From NCBI GenBank assembly GCA_003439945.1, contig QVRM01000312.1, positions 62,001-126,000 of the forward strand: a DNA stretch of 64,000 bases, read 5' to 3'. A model generated the notes under the pieces. The model made no database searches and had not been told where the DNA came from. It saw only the letters and a program-made list of their open reading frames with translations. Below, piece after piece: positions 45,514 through 56,490 of this stretch; the first letter of the stretch is position 1; every line of letters starts with the position of its first letter. The position numbers and the translations under genes are program-made. The DNA comes from Dermanyssus gallinae. Its lineage: Eukaryota; Arthropoda; Arachnida; Mesostigmata; Dermanyssidae.

Positions 45514-45606
<93 letters not shown>
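45514..45606. repeat. (TA)n microsatellite
   Basis: About 90 bases of TA with a short TACATACATA interruption. Confidence 0.95.
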
Positions 45607-45609
<3 letters not shown>

Positions 45610-45648
45610 AAAAAAATTTCAAATGTGAAAAAAAAAATACGATAGCTT

Positions 45649-45722
45649 TCCTGAACTCGCGCACCTTGTGTCTCCCCCGGTCGCGAGACGCAGGCAAATC
45701 CACCACGCTACCGGTTAGACAC
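45649..45722 (-). mobile_element. SINE head fragment
   Basis: On the minus strand, TAGCGTGGTGGATTTGCC and CTCGCGACCGG followed by GTGCGCGAGTTC match the tRNA-like head of the SINEs at 35016 and 49935. The tail is absent. Confidence 0.5.
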
Positions 45723-45866
45723 AGCATTACTCTTGCAAAAACTGCGTTAACAGCTGGCGACAAGCCGAGAAGTAGGATCATCGCCCCCTCAGCTCAAGTG
45801 GCCCTGCATTATGTCAGACGGAGATGTAGGGCTTGTATTTAGCCGAGAAGTTTGCCGGGAAGAACA

Positions 45867-45940
45867 GTAAACCTATTCACGTAATACTGCACGCGTATTA
45901 CGTGATTAGGTTTACATACTCTACGAATGCATGCGTAGAG
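45867..45940. repeat. Two adjacent hairpins
   Basis: The first has 20-bp arms (45867-45886 and 45896-45915, GTAAACCTATTCACGTAATA) with one mismatch and a 9-nt loop. The second follows at once, with 8-bp arms ACTCTACG and CGTAGAGT. Confidence 0.7.
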
Positions 45941-45944
45941 TCCA

Positions 45945-46575
45945 AGAACAAAGCACAAAGGTCTCGTTTATTCATGTAAGATATTTATGCCTGGATTAAT
46001 AGGCTCGCCAACAATGAAGAGTTATTAAATAAAAACAAATTTTCGCGCCAAGAGGAGTTTCTGTCCAGATTCGTAGTGCTAACAATACCAGAACTTCAGG
46101 AGAAAGAGTGTCGTGAAACAAATGACCCTCTGATCACTCGCTGTCCTGAGCGCAGGGGGGGGGGGGGTATCGACATAGTTCACGTGACTCGCTTGCACCG
46201 CTCCCTTCGTCATGGTTCACACGTAGTATACGGCTGCTCAGGACTCTGTAAGAGGCTTGCAAGTCCTCGCAAAAGCCAGCGTACGCGACGAATCGCCGAG
46301 GAGGGTCGTTCCGTAGTGCCCGTTTAGACCACCAACCAACTGATCGTAAGGCCGCGTTACAGGAGGACAAGGGCAGACATCGACAATTCAGGATCACTGG
46401 GCGGCGGGCCAGACGTCGTTAGATGTACTTGATAAGATAACAATGAAGCAGTAACGAACGTAGAGGGTGCAACTTGCGCAAGAGGACTACTTTCTTCCAC
46501 TGTCATCGTCGAATACCGGTGTCACAAGACCTGGAAGACAAAATCGATCGACGTGCCTCGTTTCTACTCTGCTCA
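45945..46575. other. Intron sequence, nothing recognised
   Basis: Mixed sequence with a 13-base G run near 46156. Several short frames lack family motifs. Confidence 0.35.
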
Positions 46576-46579
46576 CTCG

Positions 46580-47100
46580 CCGGCAGTCGCACGTGCTGGC
46601 CGAGGCCGCCCTAGCGGCGCCGTGTCCGTACTGTATAACCAGAAAGTAAGCGAGATTAGTGTGGCATTGAGTAAAAATAATACAGTAGCATTTCGGGGTA
46701 ACCGATGCAACGTTGTGGTCTCAGTCTACACGTCCGACCATTAAACGTCAAGAACACGATGGTGCTGATTTTGACACAATTACACGGGGGTATCCACGCT
46801 CTTCCATCAGTCGGATTTCCGCTGTTACTGAGAGGAGACTTCAACAACACGAGGGCCGACAAACCTGATGGTGCTCGTACCCGCGGCCTCTTTTCTCTCT
46901 GTGCTCAATAATTTCGACTGCAGTCTGATTACCGATACAACCAATCAAAAAAAAATACTTAACGAATTCGGCCTAAAGCTTGCAGCGGCGTTATTAGGCC
47001 CAGTACAGCGTGACCCGAGCATTGAATTGTACACTGGCGTGCTGACCGAGACATCTGCCTGCCTGTGCACAGAGCCCGCGTCGACAACGACCATGATTTA
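46580..47100 (+). pseudogene. LINE apurinic-endonuclease (APE) fragment
   Basis: In two frames the plus strand reads CNVVVSVYTSD, then GFPLLLRGDFNNTRAD. The hydrophobic strand followed by GDFN is the conserved core of the APE-like endonuclease of non-LTR retrotransposons. Frames are broken and no RT follows. Confidence 0.4.
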
Positions 47101-47224
47101 AGAAAAGCTGTAGCCCCCCCCCCCCCCCCAAGCGCCAGTGGTGTAGTGGAATCACAGACGCTTACCTATATCGATGCAGTTTCGCGCCTGGGTCTGCTGG
47201 CTGAACAATACGCTGGCTGAATAG

Positions 47225-47295
47225 TATTAGCCATTCATACCTAATGAATGGCTTAGGTATGAATGGCTACCTAAGCCATTCATACCTAAGGCTGA
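47225..47295. repeat. Palindromic AGCCATTCATACCT cluster
   Basis: AGCCATTCATACCTAATG, then AGGTATGAATGGCT, then AAGCCATTCATACCTAAG form overlapping inverted repeats with 14-bp arms. Confidence 0.65.
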
Positions 47296-47319
47296 ATTCT
47301 GGCCATATATAAGACCAGA

Positions 47320-47500
47320 AATATATGGTCTGCTTCATGTGGCGACTCGCTCTTCATTTTGCCTATTAAGCCAAGGCAGCAGGCCGAACGGTACCACCGG
47401 GTGTCACCCGGGGCATTAACCGTCCGGCCCGGGGGTCCTCGTGCAGGACGGTCCCCCCGTATTGGCAGGTAGCCTTAACAGCCCTCGAATGGGCCACGAC
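47320..47500. repeat. Dispersed GC-rich repeat, copy 1
   Basis: ATGTGGCGACTCGCTC, GCCTATTAAGCCAAGGCAGC, GGGGCATTAACCG and AACAGCCCTCGAATGGGCCA recur in the same order at 51935-52105. There they precede a LINE endonuclease, so this may be the 5' region of that LINE. Confidence 0.55.
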
Positions 47501-48890
47501 AGGATGACAATATAAATTCGTTGACACCCAAATCTATCGTATGCCTTGTCCCCCGGTTAGTTGTTAAAACACGGGAGTGTCAGTTTTGGGAGTTTGTACC
47601 GTCTGACTAGCTTACATAGTGGCTCGTGAAGGTCCCCGCAGCGCGCGGAAGTCCCGCACCAGCAGACCAGGCCGGTAAGAGAGTCATAGATACTCCCGGG
47701 TGTGTCAGATCTTAGCCGGCATGCCGAAGCACCCGTTTCCGGCGGTCGCCACGAGGAGGCGCCTGACACGTGTACCTATGACTGTCACTTATCCTCGCAC
47801 CCCCGGTTTCGCGGCGGTAGGCACCGCTCCGCCGAAGGTGTTCCGAACAAGAGAGTCATAGTTACTCCCGCTGTAACTATTTTACAGGTTAAAAAGATGT
47901 CGCTTCTTAACCTGTTCAAGAACGCGTATAGACGAACTTGAGACCACACGACGGACGGCAATATCTTTTATTGCCTCTTTCGTCGGGACGAGAAGCTAAT
48001 GAAGCAGACAATCGAGGAGCCCCGCAAATGGTCTAAAATACGGGTGAAATAATTGTTTGTTGTCTCATCAATTTCGCTGTCTTGACAGAGCACTTTTCAG
48101 AACAATGTATGCATAACGTGCAAATAAGATTCCCAGCAGTGTTCATTCGTTCCACAGCGCATGGGAGGGCGCATAACATTGTTTATGCGCGGTGAGCTCG
48201 CTGCTGCAGAGCTCTCCGCAGTGGGGAAGTTCAACGCTCAATGCAACACGGCTCCAGCCAAAGCCGCCAAGGCAGCCAGTCTTCATCACTCGGCGACTTC
48301 CTTGGGAGTCCTGTGGCTGCATACCGGAATGCCAACAGCACGTTTCTCGCACAGGGCGCTTAACGACCACGACATACGTTTCATAGCCGATTTGACAATA
48401 TTTGACAATGGGCAACGCCTTCCCTTTGGGTGGAACCCATTGTTAGTAACACTACGATAGCAAATCATCATAATGCTAATAGATTGATCAGCTATAGGAG
48501 GCATGATGTACAAAGTTTAGCGAAACTACCTACAAATACGTAATTGTACTTCAAGAAATTGTCGAAGGCTGGCTGGCTATAAGTTTCTTGTCTTGATATA
48601 CATGTGGCTATGTGGTCCTATTGTAACGGTGTTTTGTCAAGTTAACTGGTGGGATGTAAGCTCCGAGCCGGGCGTTCACTACAACACGAGGGACTTAAGG
48701 TACGATGAGTAACAACAACAAGAACAACAACAACAACACGACACGACGCAGCGTAATCTCTGGCGCAAAGCGTAACCGGGCAACGGCCTGGTCGTTAGGC
48801 CAGGGGGGATGGTGATGATGATGTTGCCACCGATGTTACGGTTGTGGCGCGACAGGTCGGCGGCGGCGGTGATGCACATGGTGTCATGAT
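47500..48890. other. Intron sequence with one unrecognised ORF
   Basis: A 99-codon plus frame (48161-48460) contains FSHRALNDHDIRFIADLT, for which I recognise no family. GAGAGTCATAGATACTCCCG occurs at about 47680 and with one change at 47852, a short direct repeat. Nothing else is supported. Confidence 0.3.
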
Positions 48891-49010
48891 GTTGTTGTTG
48901 TTGGTGGTGTTGTTGGTGGTTGTTGTTGATGGTGTTGTTGTTGTCGTCTTGTCGTTGTTGTTGGTGGTGTTGTTGTTGTTGTCGTCGTCATCGTCGCCGC
49001 CGCCACCGCG
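48890..49010. repeat. GTT/GGT-rich simple repeat
   Basis: TTGTTG and GGTGGT triplet runs. The antisense Thr/Pro/Gln-rich frames over them are artefacts. Confidence 0.8.
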
Positions 49011-49317
49011 TGCTGAGCGGTAATCTCATGTGGAGGTTGTTGACAAGATCCCTTGTAAGACTCTCGAGGTGCACGCTCGATGGTGGGCTCGGGGCCGACC
49101 GGTACCAGGTTGCTTACGACAATGCTGTTTGTCAAAGCTGGTGGCTGGCGACGACGGTTCGACTCTGTCGCTGTGGGGCGCGCTGGGCGGAATAACACAG
49201 GTCTGTTTACTGGCGCCGTCAGTCAATTATCGAAGGCGCGGTAATTGAGCTGTTCTGTTGCTACACTATAATAATAATAATAATATATCGACTAGAATTG
49301 AAGCCGGAGGTTTAAAA

Positions 49318-49590
49318 ATTGTCCCCCCCCCCCCCTACGGGCTTGAAACTTAGCAGGCCGAAGGTTTAAATCTGGTCTCCCCCTACGGGCTTAAAACTTA
49401 GCAGCCGGACGTTTAAATCTGGCCTCCCCCCTACGGGTTTGAAACTTAGCAGGCCGGAGGTTTAAATCTTGTCCCCTCCCCCTACGGGCTTGAAACTTAG
49501 CAGGCTGAATGTTTATTTCTTGTCCCCCCTCGCCTACGGGCTTGAAACTTCATTAGCAGGCCGGAGGTTTAAATCTTAATGCACTGAGGG
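49318..49590 (+). repeat. ~57-bp minisatellite, about five copies
   Basis: Each copy holds CCCCCTACGGGCTTGAAACT, TAGCAGGCCGGAGG and TTTAAATCT(G/T)GTC. C-runs vary from 3 to 14. The array ends in CACTGAGGGCCGGACATA, the motif also found at 45150. Confidence 0.8.
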
Positions 49591-49754
49591 CCGGACATAT
49601 ATTGTTTTTACCAAGATATATAAGGCTTCCCCAACAGTTTTTGTGGCAGCAGCAGCATGGCCGCTGACTCTCAGCGGTATGGTATGGTTTATCATCTTAT
49701 CTTTTCAATAAGCATCGCTCAAAGAAAATTCAACCACTAGCAACAACAACAACA

Positions 49755-49850
49755 ACAACAGGGATCGAACCGGCGACACCCCGGTAGATGACAACCATGA
49801 CTTCATGACTAGTGCACTAGTTCCACACTAGACGTCGCCACGACTACACT
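49755..49850 (-). mobile_element. tRNA-like SINE head, second type
   Basis: On the minus strand TGGCGACGTCTAG (A-box-like, complement of 49828-49840) and GGTTCGATCCC (B box, complement of 49761-49771) lie about 60 bases apart. An (AAC)n tail follows at 49741-49760, the expected 3' side. Confidence 0.5.
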
Positions 49851-49934
49851 GTATCTAACATCATTCAAGTCTACTTCAGCAGAGACGTACGGCGCACACT
49901 TGGCCTAGCAGGTAACCCCGATAGCTTAGATTGT

Positions 49935-50125
49935 CGAGCACGGTGGCGTGGTGGCTTTCTGAGTTTGCACCTCGCAACCGGAGGAGACACGGATAGGTGC
50001 GCGAGTTCGAGCCCTACCGTTGCACATTAGTACTTATGGGGGTCCGTCCGTCTATGAAGCAATGTGAAAAACCGTTTCAAGGACGTTAAATCTCGGCTGA
50101 GGGTGATCAGCCCGAAAACTTCACT
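49935..50125 (+). mobile_element. tRNA-derived SINE, second copy
   Basis: CACGGTGGCGTGGTGG (A box region), CTCGCAACCGGAGGAGAC and GCGCGAGTTCGAGCCC (B box) are followed by a tail shared with 35016-35240 (GAAGCAATG, GACGTTAAATCTCGGCTGA, CAGCCCGAAAAC). It is inserted in the second deubiquitinase intron. Confidence 0.65.
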
Positions 50126-50405
50126 TTCCCGATAGCGGGGAAGCAATTTTAGGTTTTTGTCCCTTGTCCATAAGGTTCCCATACTCTCCAAGAACAAAGA
50201 AAGGAAATGCGGTGCATCATTACCACTTACGATAAAATTGTACGTAGTTGTATAGATAGGACAGTGAAAGCAACACACGCGAGCAGCGAGCGAGCGGCTG
50301 ACAGAGAACACACTGCGGCTTGCGAAGCATGATCACTTCTAACGTGTCAGGTGGTGTAGCAGCAGAGGGATGAACCTCGCGATTGCAAGATTCCTTCTAC
50401 CATAC

Positions 50406-50699
50406 CTAAAGCCGCCAAAAGACAGCGTTGCTTACGTTGGGCGGATATTTGTTGAAGAACTCCACTCCTAAGCAATAATAGCAAACCTTCGGTGCGACCT
50501 TCGGCGTGATAATCGCATGATGCATGCAATGTATGCACTCCGTGTTGATCACCGTTTCGTACTCGGGTCCTTTTCCGGCGATGCGTTGCAAAGATGAAAC
50601 GAGACTGGAACAGTTTCGCCGCCCGTCGGAAAAGCACGGGCTCTGCACAAATAGTACACTGTTACCACCGTCATCACAAAGCTGTTCTGCCGTCATCAC
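50406..50699 (-). CDS. Unrecognised ORF with a C-x2-C..C-x2-C pattern
   Basis: The 97-codon minus frame has TECIHCMHHAIITPK then VCYYCLGVEFFNKYPP, i.e. two CxxC knuckles 13 residues apart, as in a zinc ribbon. The domain is uninterrupted, but I recognise no family and see no splice partners. It lies in the large second intron of the deubiquitinase on the opposite strand. Confidence 0.2.
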   Translation of the reverse strand: MMTAEQLCDDGGNSVLFVQSPCFSDGRRNCSSLVSSLQRIAGKGPEYETVINTECIHCMHHAIITPKVAPKVCYYCLGVEFFNKYPPNVSNAVFWRL

Positions 50700-50963
50700 A
50701 ATGCTGTTCTGTCCGATGTTCTAAATTATCGCTGTATCTAATGACGTGTGTTCGCCAGGAAAAAGAAGTGTGAATAATAACCTGTCAGCGTGGATAACTA
50801 TTTGCTAAATGTCTTCAATGTCATCGGAAGTAAAACGTAAGCGGTTCCTTTGATGAGAAATGGTTGTAACATATTTATCGTTAAAAAGACGTTTCTCTAA
50901 TGTGTGCATATGTGAATAGGATTGGTTGAGCAGTTTCTCAGTGAGGCTCGTTTTCGTTTATAG

Positions 50964-51235
50964 CCTTCCTGAAGAGAAACCTGGATATGGTAAAACGTGC
51001 CGGCCTACTCAAGCTGGTGTTTTCTTGTGTCCTCACTCGTGGACTGAACTGCCCAGCCGACGATGGCGGTAACTTAGAGAATCTGATTATTAATGATTGG
51101 ACCACAGACTGTACCGTCTTTATGCTTTTGATTGGAGTGCCTGTTTTAGTTCCTGTGGATAATGAATATGAAAAAGTACCGTGCGTGCAACGGCGGGGCG
51201 TTTGCGGATTTCTTAGCAGCGGAGAAGCGCACGTG
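50964..51235 (+). CDS. MINDY-3/4-like deubiquitinase, exon C
   Basis: The acceptor is TTTTCGTTTATAG and the donor GTACGT at 51236. Two bases (CC) complete the T left by exon B to give TCC (Ser). The joined sequence then reads SFLKRNLDMVKRAGLLKLVF, aligning with the FLQ..I..F..GG.LL.L.S segment of MINDY-3/4. SCVLTRGL matches the S.ILSRG motif. WTTDCTVFMLLIGVPVL aligns with GYCTQELVNLLLTGRAV but has diverged, and VCGFLSSGE aligns with IGFLSLFE. It ends in phase 0. Confidence 0.65.
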
Positions 51236-51398
51236 GTACGTATATAAAAACGGAAGCACAGATGTCTATATCAGAAAGGTGGTACATTACTACCCCTCCC
51301 CCGCCTTTATTACGAATTATGATTAATTTCCTCGGGGTCAATCAATTGAGCGCGCGCTAGCACACTTGTGGGAAATCTTACAAAAAAAAGATATACAT

Positions 51399-51403
<5 letters not shown>

Positions 51404-51447
<44 letters not shown>

Positions 51448-51528
51448 AAAAAAAAATATATATATATATATATAATATATATACATTTATATATTATATA
51501 TAATATATACATTTATATATATATATAC
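51404..51528. repeat. Interrupted (TA)n microsatellite
   Basis: TA runs broken by poly-A and TATACATTTATA, leading into TATACAGGGT. Confidence 0.85.
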
Positions 51529-51529
51529 A

Positions 51530-51830
51530 GGGTATGACTGAAAGGTTTTTAAAGCGTGCATGGAATTGTAGAGCTCGTTAAAGCAAATATTTTTTCTACT
51601 AGAACATGGTCTCTGATTTGTTTTGGAGTGAGAGTGAAATTACTACAATTTGTGACACTGGTGTTTTTGGCCGACATAAAAGCACAAAATGCGCTGCTGC
51701 CAGTCCTCCTAGACAGAAACTAAGCACACCTTCGTGTTCGTGATGAAATTCTGCTCTATCTGAAGAATATGCAAGGCCGGTCAGAAGACGCGACACGTTC
51801 GCTTAGAAGAGAATTCGCCAAAAATGAAGT
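51530..51830. repeat. Dispersed repeat beginning TACAGGGT, copy 2
   Basis: ACAGGGTATGACTGAAAGG, GTAGAGCTCGTTAAAGC, AAATATTTTTTCTA and TTTTGGAGTGAGAGTGAAAT keep the order seen at 42025-42345, at low identity. Confidence 0.45.
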
Positions 51831-51924
51831 TCTTTATTAACGTTCACGCCAAATACTTCAAAATCATAACCCTACAACCACTCACAGCGCTAAACGGACA
51901 TATTCAGCCAATGGGCAATTCAAT

Positions 51925-52110
51925 CTGCGTTCATGTGGTGACCTCGCCCTTATTATGCCTATTAAGCCAAGGCAGCAGGTGTCCCACACGGTACTCCTAG
52001 GTTGCTTAAACCCGGGGCATTAACCGTGTAGCCCGGGGTCAGTGAGCAGCACACCTTCCCCGTAAGGTCTCTTAACAGCCCTCGAATAGGCCACGACCCG
52101 GTTGTAGAGG
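51925..52110. repeat. Dispersed GC-rich repeat, copy 2 (LINE 5' region?)
   Basis: The counterpart of 47320-47500, with GCCTATTAAGCCAAGGCAGC and GGGGCATTAACCG retained. It lies about 0.5 kb upstream of the LINE endonuclease, consistent with a 5' UTR. Confidence 0.5.
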
Positions 52111-52476
52111 ATGGACGCCTGGGACCGAGGCCGACCGATGACATTCAAATCCACAACCAGGCGGCAGCAGAAACACGCGAAACACTCAACGCGAATAAAG
52201 AAGCACAGTCTTCATCGAGCAGGAAGTGCGGAAGTAGACCTGGGTGAGCTAACACCGTGTAAAAACAGTGTGTTGCCCATGAAAGCTATCAGAGGGCTTC
52301 AGCCGAACAACGTCGGCAGAAGTTGCGTGGTTGGGTTGGCTAACTGGGAGGCATACTGTAGTGTGTGCTGTTTGCAAACTAAGTTTTCCAGCCGGACTTG
52401 AATGCAATCAAATCCGCATGCTTTTTGGTGATAGTGCCTTTAGTAAAGTTTAAGTAGCACCTTCTGGCCGAAAGGC

Positions 52477-53990
52477 GTGAGTTTCCGGCGCTGGTTAGGG
52501 GCTTTGCCGGCTCAGGCTAGATTATGCGAAAAATGTACTGATGGGCATGGTTTAACAGCTAGAGAGCAATGGCGCCTTCTGCCAAGGCAGCTGCCTGCTG
52601 CTCACAGCTGCAAATTATTGCTTTGGAATTGTAAAGGTTTATCTGGGGCTTTACAGCTAGCACCAGAAATTTTGTTCGAAGGTGTAGACATTGTACTCTT
52701 GACGGAAACTTTTACCTGAGAGGAACTGCATTTCGATGAGATGCGAGGTTTTCGTCTGCTAGCGCGTCTTTCAGACGGAAGGCGGGAAAGATCAGTAGGT
52801 GGACTTTCAACCTATTTACGAACAGGGTCACCCCGCATGCAATGTGCGTCGAAGTGAGTGTTGCATGGCACTTACCTCAGTAGTTTCAACAACTTCGCTT
52901 TGTTCTACCTGCCACCTCAATACGATGTTGTAGTGGTTTAACAACCTCTAGCTACCCACTCTGGTCGGCGGCGACTTACACTGTCGTATTGATGTGGCGC
53001 CACTGACAAAAAAGGCGATGGACTTCTTAAACTTCTAGAAACAGAGGCCTGCATTGCGCAAATGAGCGTGATAAATTCACGTACGTTTGTCAAAATAGAA
53101 GGTGCGCTATTGACCTTGTTTCATAACCTTCAACATCCGACGGAATTTCAGGGATGCAAGGTCCTTAATATTCCAGCACACAACGCACTGTCTAGGCAGC
53201 TAGATTTGCGTGTATTGGCGCGCGAATTAAGACTGCTGAGATAAACTCTGACAATGAACAAAGCAACCACGCTTTTCAGCCCATTGTCAAGGCGGCTGCA
53301 ATCAAGAAGTACAGACAAAGACGGGCGCGGTTCTGGTTTACACAGGCTTGTACCTAAAATGTCGGGAAGTGTTAAGGCTCCTAAGCCGAGCACGGGCTCT
53401 ACACCCCGACCCTCAGATAGTTGCTGATCGTAGGGCGCTTTATGGCCGACATGAAGCAACCTACAAGAAACTGCTTGCAGAAAATAAGCGCCGGTATGAT
53501 GATGATGATGATGATGATGAGGAGGAGGAGTTTCGCATGCTTCAGAAAGCAGAGCGCGAACCCCAAGTGAACATTTTTTGCCGGCTGAGCAAAGGCATGC
53601 ACAGCATGACAAAGAAGCAGTTGCAGCAGCACTTTAGAGCTCTTCTGCTCGATGCAAACGCCCGTTGGAAGAGGAAGTGCCGATCTTGCGCGGGTTGCCC
53701 AAGAAACCGGGGTGTCGCGTCAGAACACTCTCCTGACGCGTCGAGAAAAATCTTCGAGGGTGTTTTCAACTGTGCAGAAGGCCCTACCTCCGGAGCAGTT
53801 CGGATTCAGGAAAGGTCAAGGTACACAGGACTCGATCCACGTACAGTCGGAAGTTGAGCGGGTGTTTGCTGTGCCAGAGAGTCCCTTGTACGCAGTCTTT
53901 ACTGATTGTGTCAAGGCTTTCGACAAAGCTCCCCGGATGCACACTTACAAGTCGATTACTAGTGCTGGGTGGGTGGTTCTTTTCTAGGAG
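52477..53990 (+). pseudogene. LINE copy 1: APE endonuclease and RT start, broken
   Basis: LLLWNCKGLSGAL then VDIVLLTETFT (52600-52717) is the N-terminal APE motif. VGGDLHCRID near 52960 is a degraded GDFN region, and LFHNLQHPTEF (53062 frame) fits the end of the endonuclease. RT begins with LPPEQFGFRKGQGTQD and YAVFTDCVKAFDKAPR near 53780-53940, then breaks off. Several frameshifts and stops occur, and a (GAT)n run sits at 53497-53520. The remains occupy the third deubiquitinase intron. Confidence 0.65.
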
Positions 53991-54192
53991 TGCTTTCCAG
54001 CTTCTTTGCTGAGGACCGCTTTAAGTATCCATAAGAAATTTCAAATACTATTTTAGTCAAGTAAATTATAAATATACATTGGAGATCAATACTGGTATTG
54101 GCGCTTCATCGGCCGACGTTGATAATAACGTTGAGATGAGTGTTAAGTGAGAACTAATGGTGATAGCTACTGTACTTTTTTTTTCTCGTCAG

Positions 54193-54385
54193 GTTGGCAC
54201 CTTCCTGAGACTGCCATGGTACCCATGCTGGGTACTCTACGTTGATAATCATTTTATAATTATGTTCGCTACTTCACGAAGTGTCTTGTCCACGCTGCCG
54301 ACCGAAGAAGCGCCCCACCATCTTTACATCTACGATCAGTACAGAATTTACAATCCGGTCAAGCCTTTAATCAATGTTACCGTTT
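54193..54385 (+). CDS. MINDY-3/4-like deubiquitinase, catalytic His exon (D)
   Basis: The acceptor is TTTTTTTTCTCGTCAG and the donor GTAAGT at 54386. Phase 0 matches exon C. The peptide VGTFLRLPWYPCWVLYVDNH continues FIIMFA, aligning with the family's VG.FLK.P..PIWVVCSESHFSVLF. The candidate catalytic His is the CAT at 54250-54252. HLYIYDQYR matches the following LYYYDGL segment. The exon ends in phase 1. The conserved Cys-Ser-Glu-Ser before the His is replaced by Tyr-Val-Asp-Asn, so activity should not be assumed. Confidence 0.7.
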
Positions 54386-54477
54386 GTAAGTCTTATTATT
54401 CTTTCATTTTTGTCGTGCCGTATTTTGGAACAAAGATAAAGCATTAAATTACCTCGGGCTTTTGCAGGATATTAATT

Positions 54478-54479
<2 letters not shown>

Positions 54480-54511
<32 letters not shown>
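54480..54511. repeat. (TA)n microsatellite before LINE copy 2
   Basis: About 30 bases of TA. The LINE sequence begins within 20 bases, typical of a 5'-truncated insertion next to a simple repeat. Confidence 0.85.
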
Positions 54512-54515
<4 letters not shown>

Positions 54516-54528
54516 TATTATTTTTTAT

Positions 54529-55940
54529 ATGAAGAAGATTTTCTGTAAGTTGGTGATTCGGCGGATTGAGCACGTGGCTGAAGAGGCACTTCCACCGGAG
54601 CAATTCGGTTTTAGGAGAGGCCGAGGCACCCGTGATGCAATCCACGTTCTCCAGTCAGAAATCGAGCGAGCTGTGGCACAACCCAGAGGTCATCTGTATG
54701 CAGTCTTTATTGACTGTGTCAAGGCCTTTGACAAAGCCCCTCGCTATCTGCTGGTTGAAGCATTCCAACGAGCAGGAGTGGGTGGCTCTCTCCTGAGTGT
54801 AATAGCAAGTTTCTTTGAGGAGGACACCTTGTTGGTAGACGGTGAGCAGGGTGTATTGGAGATAAAGCAAAATGTGGGAACTCCGCAAGGAGACCCGCTG
54901 AGCTGCGTCTCGTTTACACTTCTCCTTGCTGACCTCGTCGGTTACGTCCGACAGGAGTACCAAAAAGCCGTGGTGGTGATGTATGCAGATGATATCGTGG
55001 TCGCTCATCGCGACCTAGGTGCCATCAAGCGCATTACCTCTATGATAGAGGCGTTCCTTGTCTCGAAGGGACATGAGATAAACACCAGGAAAACCAAAGC
55101 CATGAAATTCAGGCGTGGAGGTCGATTGGCTGCCAGAGACGTTATACGTTGCTGCGGCCAACCATTGGAGTTTGTTAACTCTTTCCAGTATCTTGGCCTT
55201 CGGGTTCATTATACGGGAACGACGTTCACAGCGCATATAAACGAAACAGTACGGAAGGCACTTGTCTCTCTTTACGGGGAAGTAGGCAATGTCCGAAGAC
55301 TGTCCGTTTTCTCAGCAGTGAGGCTCTTCATAAGATTGTTCCGGGGCTGATGTATGGCCTTGACAGGGTGTGGAACCACCTCACACTGGCGAATTTTAAC
55401 CAGCTTGAGAGGTGTTTCTCATTATATATGAAGCGAGTGCTTTGCTTGTCTATTTGAGCAAGGAGCCGCTTTGTGTATCTCATGTCAGGTTGTCCACCGG
55501 CTACTGAAACAATCCGACTAAGGCTGAAGATGCCGCGTACAGTACCATACGAATGTTTCATTTCTGAATGGGAAGCTAAAGTCGAACAGGCCAGACGGGA
55601 GGTCGGTGGTTTGGACGTTTTCAATGCCGTGCACCTTTGGTCTGGTCCTGCATGTGACAGTCGCCACGTATACACCAGGTACATAGTGCATGGTTATCAC
55701 TACCTGGTATGTTCAAACGCAGCCTTTCACGAGGAGTACGAGTTGTGCACCTGCCGGTTCTGCCTGAAGAGGTGTGCCAAGTACCATGCAGTGGGATGCA
55801 CAGCGCTGAACAAAACATCGTTACACTACTTCTCTCGCCGAAAGCGTGAAGAAGATAGTATTATGAAGAAACATCGTGAACTGTATATTATACTCAATCT
55901 GAGTGACATAAATCTAATTGGAATTGGAATATATTTATTG
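54529..55940 (+). pseudogene. LINE copy 2: RT domain and C-terminal Cys/His motif, 5'-truncated
   Basis: Residues 21-38 (ALPPEQFGFRRGRGTRDA) are RT motifs 1-2. AVFIDCVKAFDKAPR is motif A, GTPQGDPLS motif B, and VVMYADDIVV motif C with both catalytic Asp. SFQYLGLRV is the next conserved block. A frameshift near 55330 ends the 273-codon frame, but homology continues (MYGLDRVWNHLT) and, after a further break near 55455, a C-terminal region with ELCTCRFCLKRCAKYHAVGC follows. Such Cys/His knuckles are common at non-LTR polyprotein ends. It is the same family as copy 1. Inactive through truncation and frameshifts. Confidence 0.8.
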
Positions 55941-56139
55941 CTCCGACGCCGTTGGAGCGTGAGTCGGACGTGTCGTCTCCGTTCAAGCTCGTCGGCAGTT
56001 AGCTGGCCAACGACCACGAGAGTTCTGCGTCGCCAGTGGCCTCGGTACTGCCACATTGAGAGAAAAGATAATAAGTGCGGCCTGCACCGGCTTCGCAGAC
56101 TGCAGGTTAAGAATCAGCTGTCAGTGTCCTTGCTTGATG

Positions 56140-56490
56140 GTAGCCCCCGCACTTATGAACCGGTGCGAGCGGAGCGGTATATTCTGAAGGTTCCTTGCAA
56201 CGTTCAGACGGCAACATCCATAAGATTCCTCTTCGTGACGCCGAGCCCCAAGAGAGTCCTCGCAGATTTATAAGTCCCATACACCACTCATAGAGATAGC
56301 CATGGATCCGAATCTGCGAGGTTTTTGCGGGTCGGGGAGCGCCGCTTATAAGAACTCGACGTCATATTTGGTGGCGCTTGTCCTGCCGCGCTTTTGCCAG
56401 GTCCCGGTTCGGGCCGCAAACCTCGGCATCTAATACCCAGACTTCAGTAGGCGTTGTTGTTACGAGGTCGGGCTTATAGTTTGTTTGTGT
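56140..56490 (-). pseudogene. R2-like RLE fragment outside the repeat
   Basis: This matches 10660-11000 with many substitutions and small indels; the minus-strand RLE frame is broken. It starts a few hundred bases after LINE copy 2 ends. Together with 56699-57330 it forms the 3' part of one minus-strand R2-like element. Confidence 0.6.

Noticed and set aside
53148..53612. 154-codon minus frame with a His run
   Set aside because: Antisense of LINE copy 1; the His run is the complement of the (GAT)n microsatellite.
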